A stretch of 5,206 nucleotides of DNA from an uncultured Verrucomicrobia subdivision 3 bacterium. GTDB taxonomy: Bacteria; Verrucomicrobiota; Verrucomicrobiae; Limisphaerales; CAMLLE01. Position numbers and translations under genes: made by a program. The stretch's first letter is position 1. Every line of letters begins with the position of its first letter. The DNA lies in the NCBI GenBank assembly GCA_946480555.1, contig CAMLLE010000280.1, positions 1 to 5,206 on the forward strand. The letters run 5' to 3'. Positions 1-5,206 of the stretch are shown here, in pieces. The notes beneath the pieces are model-generated. The model did not search any database, had not been told where the DNA came from, and saw nothing but the letters and a program-made list of their open reading frames with translations.

Positions 1-527
1 GGCTTGGGAGAATTCGCTTCGGTGACTTTCGAATGGCGCTCCGTTCGCCAAGTCAGGATGAACACCAGTCCCACGCCGGTGCAGATGGCCGTGTCGGCGA
101 TGTTGAAAGCGGGGAAGTCGTAGAACTTCCCGCCGATCTCCGTGTAGAAATAGAGGAAGTCGATCACGTGACCCCAAATGAGGCGATCGATGAGGTTCCC
201 AACAATTCCGCCGACAATGATACCGAACGCAATCTGGCCGAGCATGGTTCGTGAATCGAAATGCCGCCGGGTGAAATACAAGATGACCAGCGCCGCGACG
301 GCGATGATGGCGAGCAGGAGGTTGTTTCCCTTGAACATGCTCCACGCCGCGCCGGTGTTCCCCCAGTGAACGAACTTGAATAGGTTCTCCACGATGACGC
401 GTTCCTCCTGATACCCGAGGAACTTCAGCACCAGCGCTTTCGTGACTTGATCGAGGAAAACAATCACTGCAGCAATTGCCACGATCCGGCGGTCCGGAGT
501 GCGCAGCAAAGTGGCGAGAGCTTTCAT
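1..527 (-). CDS. lspA: Lipoprotein signal peptidase (signal peptidase II), 3' end cut by window edge
   Basis: This inner-membrane aspartyl protease removes the signal peptide from prolipoproteins after diacylglyceryl attachment to the lipobox cysteine. I translated 175 residues from the ATG at 527; no stop is reached, so a few C-terminal residues may be missing. Family marks are FLDQVTK (24-30), NTGAAWSMF (57-65), GNLIDR (110-115), HVIDF (120-124) and FNIADTAI (141-148). By comparison with the Pseudomonas enzyme the catalytic pair should be D123 and D145. Four hydrophobic segments fit the known topology: about 15-33, 68-85, 97-112 and 146-160. The ATG is the only conventional start after the in-frame upstream stops. 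It has no clear Shine-Dalgarno, and a small inverted repeat (ATCAG/CTGAT, 526-541) overlaps the start. The gene is divergent from the HDOD gene. The family call is very secure; only the C-terminus is unseen. Confidence 0.96.
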   Translation of the reverse strand, partial: MKALATLLRTPDRRIVAIAAVIVFLDQVTKALVLKFLGYQEERVIVENLFKFVHWGNTGAAWSMFKGNNLLLAIIAVAALVILYFTRRHFDSRTMLGQIAFGIIVGGIVGNLIDRLIWGHVIDFLYFYTEIGGKFYDFPAFNIADTAICTGVGLVFILTWRTERHSKVTEANSPK

Positions 528-774
528 CAGGGAGCGCTGATTTAACGCTAGAATGGCGAAAAGACAAATTCTTTTACCGCAATGAACGTTGTTGGAGGCG
601 GCACGGTGGTGGAAGGAAAGCTGTTTTCAGTAAGGTCAATCCACAAAGCCTGCTGACTGGCGTTCTGCGACCACGGGAGGTTGGCTCACGACGACCGCGG
701 TCGGATTTCAATCTTCCCCAATTGTTTGCGCTCAAGCCCTTGCGATCCACGCCGATGACTAGAGGCGTATTGCA
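528..774. other. Divergent spacer between lspA and the HDOD gene, with a 12-bp palindrome
   Basis: No gene is supported here. Short open frames on both strands look like read-through shadows with no recognisable protein. The clearest structure is the perfect palindrome CGACCGCGGTCG at 692-703, about 72 bp before the HDOD start codon, which could be an operator for either gene but is only one site. I could not find a convincing -35/-10 pair for either direction. A TTGACC box on the minus strand lacks a partner -10, and a TTGTCT/TAAATC pair with a 17-bp spacer would start transcription almost on the lspA ATG. Confidence 0.4.
761..765 (+). promoter_or_regulatory. Ribosome binding site deciding the HDOD gene start
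   Basis: AGAGG lies 9 nt before the ATG at 775. Two further in-frame ATGs follow at 787 and 790, but the sequence just before them has no purine-rich site, so 775 is preferred. Confidence 0.5.
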
Positions 775-1698
775 ATGGAACCAACCATGATGACTGTATT
801 GACCAACCACACTTTGCGCCGGCTGGACGCGAAGGAGATCAATACCCGGTTGGAGCTTTGCCCGTCGCTGCCCTCCTTGAGCAGCATCAACAAGGCGCTC
901 CAGGGTTTGATCTTCGCCGAGCAACGGTTCTCCGCCCAAATCTCGGAAATCATCCGCCGCGATCCGAGTCTCACTTCACGATTGCTGCGCCTGGTGAACT
1001 CCGTCTATTACGGTCTCACCACGCCGGTGAACAGCATCGAGGAAGCGGTTTTCTATCTGGGCATCCGCCAGATTCGCCAGCTCACGACGGTGACGCCGAT
1101 CATCGAGGATTTCCAGAAGCTCTCCGGGAAATGCAATTTCCCGTGGCGCGAATTCTGGCAGCACTGCATCGGCACCGCGATTCTCAGCCGGGAAATCTAC
1201 AGCGCGGTCGAAGCTCCGGCTGACGAATCGGATTACGTTGCGGGACTGGTTCACGACGTGGGTAAAATCGTGATGGCTTACAGCTTCCCGGATCATTTCG
1301 CGGAGATCAACCGCCAGGCGCAACTGGGCGAACAGAACCTGCTTGATCTCGAAAACCAGATTCTCGGCATCGACCACGCGGAACTCGGCGCACTGTATAT
1401 GGAACGGCATCATCTGCCGGAACTGATGGTGAATTCCGCCCGCTACCATCATTGCCCCGAAAAGGCGCCGCAATTCGCGCCCATCATCGCGTCCGTGCAA
1501 ATTGCGGATTTGATGATGCGGAATGCGAACATCGGCTGCAGCGGCAACTATCAGGCGGTGACCACCGAGCAATGCATGTCTGCGACGGGCTGGCAGGTGT
1601 TGTTCCCGAACAAGCTCGAAGCCGACCAGGCGATCGCCCGGGCCTCATTGCATCGCAGTCTGGAACGTCTTCCGCACGTGTTGGAAGGCTTGGTTTAG
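775..1698 (+). CDS. HDOD domain protein (single-domain signalling-type protein)
   Basis: This 307-residue soluble protein carries an HDOD (HD-related output) domain over most of its length, about residues 25-225. HDOD proteins occur in bacterial signalling and are often fused to receiver, GGDEF or EAL domains; here no partner domain is fused. Typical features are the helical half with RDPSLTSRLLRLVNS (62-76) and IEEAVFYLGIRQIR (88-101), then FWQHCIGTA (127-135), GLVHDVGK (157-164), HAELG (201-205) and RYHH (223-226). H130, H160, D161, H201, H225/H226 and D245 sit where HD-superfamily metal ligands occur, so metal binding or residual phosphohydrolase activity is possible but not shown. There is no signal peptide or membrane segment. 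The gene is followed by a strong hairpin terminator and appears monocistronic. The substrate or partner is unknown. The domain call is secure, the role is not. Confidence 0.9.
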   Translation: MEPTMMTVLTNHTLRRLDAKEINTRLELCPSLPSLSSINKALQGLIFAEQRFSAQISEIIRRDPSLTSRLLRLVNSVYYGLTTPVNSIEEAVFYLGIRQIRQLTTVTPIIEDFQKLSGKCNFPWREFWQHCIGTAILSREIYSAVEAPADESDYVAGLVHDVGKIVMAYSFPDHFAEINRQAQLGEQNLLDLENQILGIDHAELGALYMERHHLPELMVNSARYHHCPEKAPQFAPIIASVQIADLMMRNANIGCSGNYQAVTTEQCMSATGWQVLFPNKLEADQAIARASLHRSLERLPHVLEGLV

Positions 1699-1717
1699 CG
1701 AATCGGAACTTTCGCAA

Positions 1718-1760
1718 AAGCGAACGAAGGCCTCGCGCTTTCGTTCGCTTCTTGTTGTTC
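1718..1760 (+). terminator. Rho-independent terminator after the HDOD gene, probably bidirectional
   Basis: The arms at 1718-1728 (AAGCGAACGAA) and 1740-1750 are perfect 11-bp complements. The stem can extend by a G-U and a G-C pair, leaving a 7-nt loop at 1731-1737. The right arm is followed by the T-rich run CTTGTTGTTC. It starts 20 bp after the HDOD stop and sits between convergent genes, so it could also stop transcripts coming from the DUF2249 gene on the other strand, where a short T run also follows the stem. Confidence 0.85.
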
Positions 1761-1789
1761 CCCCCGGCAATCGCGCCAGGAGACCCGGA

Positions 1790-2071
1790 TCAGGTTTCGT
1801 CCCGCCAGAAGTAAACCATCCAGCCGCCGGTTCCGGCGCGCTCCACTTTGGAAGCAAAGCCTTCGCTGCCGAGCCGTTCCACCAAAGGTGACGGCAGGAA
1901 TGGCGCGATGACAATCAAACCTTCCGCCGGTTTGAGTTTCGAAACGCGCTTGTAGATCTCCGGAAAAGGCTCGACACCGCTGTTAATCATGTCGCGAACG
2001 TCGAATCGTTTGAACTGGCTGATGGGCGGCATCATGGACCCCAGCTTGGTGCGTTTGAGCTGCCGCTGCAA
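1790..2071 (-). CDS. Small DUF2249 (TusA/SirA-like fold) protein
   Basis: This 93-residue soluble protein resembles the DUF2249 family, which is related in fold to the sulfur carrier TusA. The pattern is FDVRDMI (23-29), then EPFPEIYKRVSKLKPAEGLIVIAP (from 34), then a helix LVERLGSEGF and a closing strand GGWMVYFWRD. At the position of the CPxP motif of TusA/SirA this protein has E34-P-F-P, and it contains no cysteine at all, so it cannot act as a persulfide carrier like TusA. The most upstream start is a TTG at 2071, preceded at 5 nt by AAGGTG (2077-2082); an in-frame TGA lies further upstream. ATGs at 2035 and 2032 are alternatives and would give about 80 residues that still hold the domain. 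It is convergent with the HDOD gene and divergent from ftsK. The function of DUF2249 is not established; the family call is from remembered pattern. Confidence 0.75.
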   Translation of the reverse strand: MQRQLKRTKLGSMMPPISQFKRFDVRDMINSGVEPFPEIYKRVSKLKPAEGLIVIAPFLPSPLVERLGSEGFASKVERAGTGGWMVYFWRDET

Positions 2072-2076
2072 GCTGA

Positions 2077-2082
2077 CACCTT
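2077..2082 (-). promoter_or_regulatory. Ribosome binding site supporting a TTG start for the DUF2249 gene
   Basis: On the minus strand AAGGTG lies 5 nt before the TTG at 2071. The alternative ATG at 2035 has only a GGGG run a few bases upstream. This favours the TTG start, but only moderately. Confidence 0.4.
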
Positions 2083-2109
2083 TTTGGCGGACGCCTGCCT
2101 GGGAGCGGA

Positions 2110-2125
2110 TTCAAAACACGGTGCC
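2110..2125 (+). repeat. Imperfect 16-bp direct repeat, copy 1
   Basis: TTCAAAACACGGTGCC matches copy 2 at 2177-2192 at 14 of 16 positions; the copies start 67 bp apart. Both lie in the spacer between the divergent DUF2249 and ftsK genes. They could be two operator sites for one regulator, or remnants of a dispersed intergenic repeat. Confidence 0.5.
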
Positions 2126-2165
2126 GAGGGCTGAGGCGGGAATCGATCTGGCCGCAGTTTAATTG

Positions 2166-2191
2166 GAACTTGGAAGTTCAGAACACGGTTC
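2166..2191. promoter_or_regulatory. Cluster of GAAC/GTTC half-sites before ftsK, candidate operator
   Basis: Four alternating half-sites lie in 26 bp: GAAC 2166-2169, GTTC 2176-2179, GAAC 2181-2184 and GTTC 2188-2191. The first pair forms the perfect inverted repeat GAACTTGGAAGTTC (2166-2179), and the outer pair extends to GGAAC (2165-2169) and GTTCC (2188-2192). The cluster overlaps the candidate ftsK promoter, where a bound protein would block polymerase. The half-sites recall LexA boxes, but the spacings (6, 1 and 3 nt) do not match the LexA arrangements I know, so the regulator is unnamed. Confidence 0.35.
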
Positions 2192-2198
2192 CTAGATT
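2170..2198 (+). promoter_or_regulatory. Candidate sigma-70-type promoter for ftsK
   Basis: TTGGAA (2170-2175) and TAGATT (2193-2198) are separated by 17 bp, each matching the consensus at 4 of 6 positions. Transcription would begin about 2204-2206, at or right beside the ftsK ATG at 2205, implying a leaderless or nearly leaderless mRNA. This agrees with the lack of a good Shine-Dalgarno before ftsK. Such matches occur by chance, so support is modest. Confidence 0.35.
2177..2192 (+). repeat. Imperfect 16-bp direct repeat, copy 2
   Basis: TTCAGAACACGGTTCC, 14 of 16 identical to copy 1 at 2110-2125. This copy lies inside the spacer of the candidate ftsK promoter, between its -35 and -10 boxes. 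Confidence 0.5.
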
Positions 2199-2204
2199 GG
2201 GCCA

Positions 2205-4820
2205 ATGGCACGAAAGGCATCGACGGACAGCAGCTCAACGCACAGCGGATTCAACGACATCGTTGGAGTCGCACTGCTCGCGCTGGCGTTGTTGCTGCTG
2301 GTTTCCCAGCTGTCCTTCAGCCGCGATGACATCGAGTTTCTCCGCTACGGCGAGAAGCAGCCGCAGCAGAATTGGATTGGACCTTTCGGCGCCTACCTCG
2401 CCTGGCGCTCTTTCTGGCTGTTTGGTCTTGCCGGATACTTGCTGCCTCCTTTGCTCGCGGCGTTTGGCGTCGCCTATTTGTTTGGCTGGCTGGAATACCT
2501 GGTGAGCCGCCGTCTCTGGTCGAACATCTGCGCCGCTTCGCTCGTCATTGCGCTGACGGGTCTCCTGCACTTGGGAAATTCCAATCCGCTCATGACACGC
2601 GCGTGTCACGCGATCGGCTCGGTGAGCGTTGGCGGCTGGCTCGGTTACCTCAGTTACACCTGGTTGTTCTGGATGCTTGGCTCCGTCGGCGCGGCGATTG
2701 CCTATTCGACGATGGCAGTAATCAGCCTGTTAATTTTGACCAATTTTCGGCTCGGCGAATGGGTTCGGGCCGCGTGGCAGAATCGAGGGTTGCCCGCTGG
2801 CGATGAAGACGAAGTCGCGCTCGAGCGCAAAGCGCGCGATCTCCAGCGCCAGGCGAAGAAACTGCAGGACGAGGTCGAGAAGGCCAAGCCTGGATTGGGC
2901 GCAGATCTTCAGCCGGTTCCCGAGCCGACGGTGCGCGACCTGAGCGTGCCGCAATCGAAACCCGGTGCTCGCAGCAAGAAGCCTGAGCCAGCCGTTGAGC
3001 CAGCTGAGGAAGGCGAAGTCATCACAGCGAAGGAGATCGCCGCGGCAAGCACGGCGGACATTCTGGGCAGGAGCGCAGAACCCAAGTCCGAAGCGCTTGC
3101 AGCCAAGGCCGGCGAGAAATCCGCAGAGGCGAAATCGGAACCGGTGGTTACGTTTGCCGATGGCAGTGCGCCCGTGCCCGCGCCGCCGAAGCCAAAGCTT
3201 CAACCGAAGAAGCCAAAGCCGATCACCGTTGCGTCCACTCCAATCATTGGCAATTACCAGCTGCCGATGATGGATTTCCTGCAGCACCCGGACATGACGG
3301 TGAAGCCCACCGAATCCAAGGAAGAGTTGATGGCCAACGCGCGTTTGATGCAACAGACGCTCGCGCAATTCGACATTGAAGTTTCGCTGGGCGACATCAC
3401 GAAGGGCCCCACGATCACGCGTTACGAATTGCATCCGGCTCCGGGCGTGAAGCTGGAGAAAATTCAGGGCCTGAACAACAACCTGGCCGCGGCGCTGAAG
3501 GCCGAACGCATCAACATTCTCGCGCCGGTTCCGGGCAAAAGTTCCGTTGGCATCGAAGTTCCCAACCTGGTGAAGACCAAGGTTATCATGCGCGACTTGC
3601 TGGAGTCTGAGGAATGGCGCAACAGCAAGGCGCGCATTCCGCTCGCGCTGGGCAAGGACGTTTACGGGCATCCGATCATAGCCGACCTCGCGGAAATGCC
3701 GCACTGCCTCATCGCGGGCAGCACCGGCTCCGGCAAATCGGTCTGCATCAACTCGATCATCGCATCGCTGCTCTACAAGTTTTCGCCGGATCAACTGCGC
3801 TTCGTGATGATCGATCCGAAGGTCGTCGAACTGCAGCAATACAATTCGCTGCCGCATCTCGTGGTGCCGGTCGTCACCGATCCCAAGAAGGTGATTCTCG
3901 CTTTGCGCTGGGTGGTGAACGAAATGGAGAAACGTTACCAGATCTTTGCCAAGGTTGGCGTGCGCAACATCGCTTCGTTCAATTCACGCCCAAAGAACAA
4001 GCCGTTGCCGCAGCAGGAACCCGAACTGCCGTTGATGGCGAAAAAGGAAAAAGTGGAGCCGGGGGCCGAAGGTTTCGCGGTGGAAGTGGACGAGGAAATC
4101 GTCGTTCCGCGCGAGGACGACATCGTCATTCCCGAGAAGCTCAGCTACATCGTCGTAATCATCGACGAACTCGCGGACCTGATGCTGGTCGCGCCTGCCG
4201 ATGTGGAAATGGCGATCGCGCGCATCACGCAGATGGCTCGCGCGGCTGGCATTCATTGCATCGTCGCCACGCAACGCCCGTCCGTCGATGTCATCACCGG
4301 CGTGATCAAGGCGAACATCCCGGCGCGCATTGCGTTCCAGGTGGCGGCGAAGGTGGATTCGCGCACGATTCTCGACGCGATGGGCGCGGATAAATTGCTG
4401 GGAAAAGGAGACATGCTTTACCTGCCTCCCGGTTCGGCAAAATTGATCCGCGCGCAAGGGGTGTTGATCACCGACCAGGAAATCCAGAGCGTGGTGGACT
4501 TCATCGCCAAGCAGGCGAAGCCCAGTTACGAAGTGGAGATTCATCAGCAACTGCAAAAGCCCGCGAGCAGTTTCAACGAAAGTGAAGGCGGCTCGGATGA
4601 AGATGAATCGCTCATTGAGCAGTGCATTGAAGTCATTCGCACGGAACAAAAGGCGAGCGTTTCGCTTCTGCAACGTCGCTTGCGGCTCGGCTATACCCGC
4701 GCCGCGCGCATCATGGACGAACTTGAAAACCGCGGCATCGTCGGCCCAAGTAAAGGCGCCGAACCGCGAGACATTCTGATCGACCTGGACGGTGGCGGGG
4801 CGGATGGCGCGGGGCAGTAG
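2205..4820 (+). CDS. ftsK: DNA translocase FtsK/SpoIIIE
   Basis: This septum-anchored, ATP-driven motor pumps chromosomal DNA during division and, in species with XerCD/dif, helps resolve dimers. The protein has 871 residues, close to SpoIIIE and much shorter than E. coli FtsK. The N-terminus holds about four membrane segments (near 18-38, 68-97, 104-124 and 150-179) with the family motif NWIGPFGA (56-63) between the first two. A charged, probably coiled-coil stretch (201-228) and a Pro/Ala/Lys/Glu-rich linker (about 229-349) follow. The alpha part begins near 350. The RecA-like motor has Walker A GSTGSGKS (505-512) and Walker B IVVIIDE (649-655), then ATQRPSVDVITG and AAKVDSRTILD. A winged-helix gamma domain (about 797-859, with RRLRLGYTRAARIM) should read oriented DNA sequences. 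A charged insert at about 594-645 precedes Walker B. The ATG at 2205 fits the membrane start but has no clear Shine-Dalgarno. No obvious terminator follows. Confidence 0.97.
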   Translation: MARKASTDSSSTHSGFNDIVGVALLALALLLLVSQLSFSRDDIEFLRYGEKQPQQNWIGPFGAYLAWRSFWLFGLAGYLLPPLLAAFGVAYLFGWLEYLVSRRLWSNICAASLVIALTGLLHLGNSNPLMTRACHAIGSVSVGGWLGYLSYTWLFWMLGSVGAAIAYSTMAVISLLILTNFRLGEWVRAAWQNRGLPAGDEDEVALERKARDLQRQAKKLQDEVEKAKPGLGADLQPVPEPTVRDLSVPQSKPGARSKKPEPAVEPAEEGEVITAKEIAAASTADILGRSAEPKSEALAAKAGEKSAEAKSEPVVTFADGSAPVPAPPKPKLQPKKPKPITVASTPIIGNYQLPMMDFLQHPDMTVKPTESKEELMANARLMQQTLAQFDIEVSLGDITKGPTITRYELHPAPGVKLEKIQGLNNNLAAALKAERINILAPVPGKSSVGIEVPNLVKTKVIMRDLLESEEWRNSKARIPLALGKDVYGHPIIADLAEMPHCLIAGSTGSGKSVCINSIIASLLYKFSPDQLRFVMIDPKVVELQQYNSLPHLVVPVVTDPKKVILALRWVVNEMEKRYQIFAKVGVRNIASFNSRPKNKPLPQQEPELPLMAKKEKVEPGAEGFAVEVDEEIVVPREDDIVIPEKLSYIVVIIDELADLMLVAPADVEMAIARITQMARAAGIHCIVATQRPSVDVITGVIKANIPARIAFQVAAKVDSRTILDAMGADKLLGKGDMLYLPPGSAKLIRAQGVLITDQEIQSVVDFIAKQAKPSYEVEIHQQLQKPASSFNESEGGSDEDESLIEQCIEVIRTEQKASVSLLQRRLRLGYTRAARIMDELENRGIVGPSKGAEPRDILIDLDGGGADGAGQ

Positions 4821-4956
4821 TCGCTTAAATGGGTCGGAGAAATTTACGTTTGAGCCATGCCATGGGGAGCAGCTGTGGCCTGTGAGTAACTTTTTTGGAG
4901 GAGATTCCCGCGCAACCATTGAGGATTAGACATTGGATCGCGCTTCTCGACGTTGA

Positions 4957-4973
4957 TTGGCCTGCCGTTTGCA
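4957..4973 (+). promoter_or_regulatory. Sigma-54 (RpoN) -24/-12 promoter for the downstream secreted-protein gene
   Basis: TTGGCCTGCCGTTTGCA matches the RpoN consensus YTGGCACG-N4-TTGCW at every core position; only the A and C of CACG differ. The invariant GG (4959-4960) and GC (4971-4972) are separated by exactly 10 bp. Transcription would begin near 4984, giving a leader of about 30 nt that contains the Shine-Dalgarno AAGGT (5003-5007) before the ATG at 5015, so spacing is coherent throughout. Upstream, the palindrome CCATGCCATGG (4855-4865) and the direct repeat CTGTG-GC-CTGTG (4873-4884) lie about 100-130 bp before the start, where enhancer-binding activators bind, but neither can be assigned to one. 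Confidence 0.6.
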
Positions 4974-5002
4974 CAGAGCTGCCTGCTAGTCTAACCGAAT
5001 CC

Positions 5003-5007
5003 AAGGT
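5003..5007 (+). promoter_or_regulatory. Ribosome binding site of the secreted-protein gene
   Basis: AAGGT lies 7 nt before the ATG at 5015. It is a better Shine-Dalgarno than those of lspA or ftsK in this window, and it supports this start codon. Confidence 0.55.
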
Positions 5008-5014
5008 AAACAAC

Positions 5015-5206
5015 ATGACAAGATCAACAGCTACTGCATTGGCTCTCGCCGCATTCGTTCCTTCCATGATGGCGATCCAATACGACCAGAACATCACCGC
5101 AATCTATGGCACCGGCAATCCTAACGGAGGCTGGACGACAGAAACAGGCGGCGGCATTACCCTGGGGCTTCGCGGGAAGAATCGTGACACGGGAGCGACG
5201 CCTAAC
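5015..5206 (+). CDS. Secreted protein of unknown function, 5' part only; possibly a PEP/VPDSG-CTERM-type protein
   Basis: The first 64 residues are in the window and the frame is open to the right edge. Residues 1-20 form a signal peptide: a short n-region with R3, a hydrophobic core ATALALAAFVP, and a likely signal peptidase cut after A20 (SMMA). The mature part begins IQYDQNITAIYGTGNPNGGW and continues with TETGGGITLGLRGKNRDTG, rich in Gly, Thr and Asn, as in extracellular beta-rich proteins. From memory it resembles exported verrucomicrobial proteins that end in a VPDSG or PEP C-terminal sorting signal cut by an exosortase-like enzyme; the C-terminus is outside the window, so this is inference. 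It follows ftsK in the same direction after 194 bp and has its own sigma-54-type promoter and ribosome binding site, so it is probably a separate unit. The biochemical function cannot be stated. Confidence 0.75.
   Translation, partial: MTRSTATALALAAFVPSMMAIQYDQNITAIYGTGNPNGGWTTETGGGITLGLRGKNRDTGATPN

Noticed and set aside
976..1572. Open frame of 198 codons on the minus strand inside the HDOD gene
   Set aside because: The plus-strand frame has clear HDOD motifs along its length, and the antisense frame has none.
2166..2191. LexA box before ftsK
   Set aside because: GAAC and GTTC half-sites are present, but the spacings of 6, 1 and 3 nt match neither GAAC-N4-GTTC nor TGTTC-N4-GAACA nor GTTC-N7-GTTC.
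2730..3857. Long open frame on the minus strand, 375 codons, opposite ftsK
   Set aside because: It lies wholly antisense to a well-supported ftsK, is Arg/Leu-rich low-complexity in the linker region, and matches no family I know; it is a shadow caused by GC-biased codons.
4855..4896. Palindrome CCATGCCATGG followed by a T6 run as a terminator for ftsK
   Set aside because: The palindrome has a one-base centre and cannot form a stable stem-loop, it lies 25 bp from the T run, and only a 4-bp GCCA/TGGC stem is otherwise possible.
3984..4919. Open frame of 311 codons on the minus strand over the ftsK 3' end
   Set aside because: Antisense to the motor and gamma domains, with His/Arg-rich composition typical of a reverse-frame artefact and no recognisable motif.
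4971..4997. Sigma-70 promoter TTGCAC-17-TAACCG for the last gene
   Set aside because: The -10 box matches only at two positions, while the overlapping sigma-54 element matches its core fully.

Overview
The window reads as a short piece of bacterial chromosome of moderately high GC with no mobile element, tRNA, rRNA or CRISPR array. The gene set points to a Verrucomicrobiota-type genome, possibly near Pedosphaera/Limisphaerales. The grounds are the FtsK and HDOD sequences, weak Shine-Dalgarno use, and a secreted protein at the right edge that resembles proteins carrying a VPDSG/PEP-type C-terminal sorting signal. That placement rests on remembered family likeness, not on a search.

Layout from left to right. 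(1) Minus strand, 1-527: lspA, lipoprotein signal peptidase II, complete at its start and cut by the left edge near its C-terminus. (2) 528-774: spacer between divergent genes, with a perfect 12-bp palindrome but no convincing promoter. (3) Plus strand, 775-1698: a one-domain HDOD protein with the histidines and aspartates of an HD metal site still present. (4) 1718-1760: a strong hairpin terminator between the convergent HDOD and DUF2249 genes. (5) Minus strand, 1790-2071: a small DUF2249 (TusA/SirA-fold) protein lacking the sulfur-carrying cysteine. (6) 2072-2204: a divergent spacer with two near-identical 16-bp direct repeats, overlapping GAAC/GTTC half-sites, and a candidate promoter whose transcript would start at or beside the ftsK start codon. 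(7) Plus strand, 2205-4820: ftsK, the DNA translocase of cell division, with membrane, linker, motor and gamma domains. (8) 4821-5014: spacer with a close match to a sigma-54 promoter (GG-N10-GC). (9) Plus strand, 5015 to the right edge: the first 64 codons of a secreted protein.

These genes do not form one operon. Orientation changes at each of the first three junctions, and ftsK and the last gene, though co-directional, are separated by 194 bp containing a candidate promoter. lspA and ftsK are housekeeping envelope and division genes; the HDOD and DUF2249 proteins are accessory and of unknown function.

The most notable signal is the sigma-54 promoter at 4957-4973, placed about 30 bp before the Shine-Dalgarno/ATG of the secreted protein. 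Exosortase-sorted (PEP-CTERM) proteins in some other bacteria are under RpoN control, so this gene may belong to such a regulon. The C-terminus that would prove it lies outside the window.
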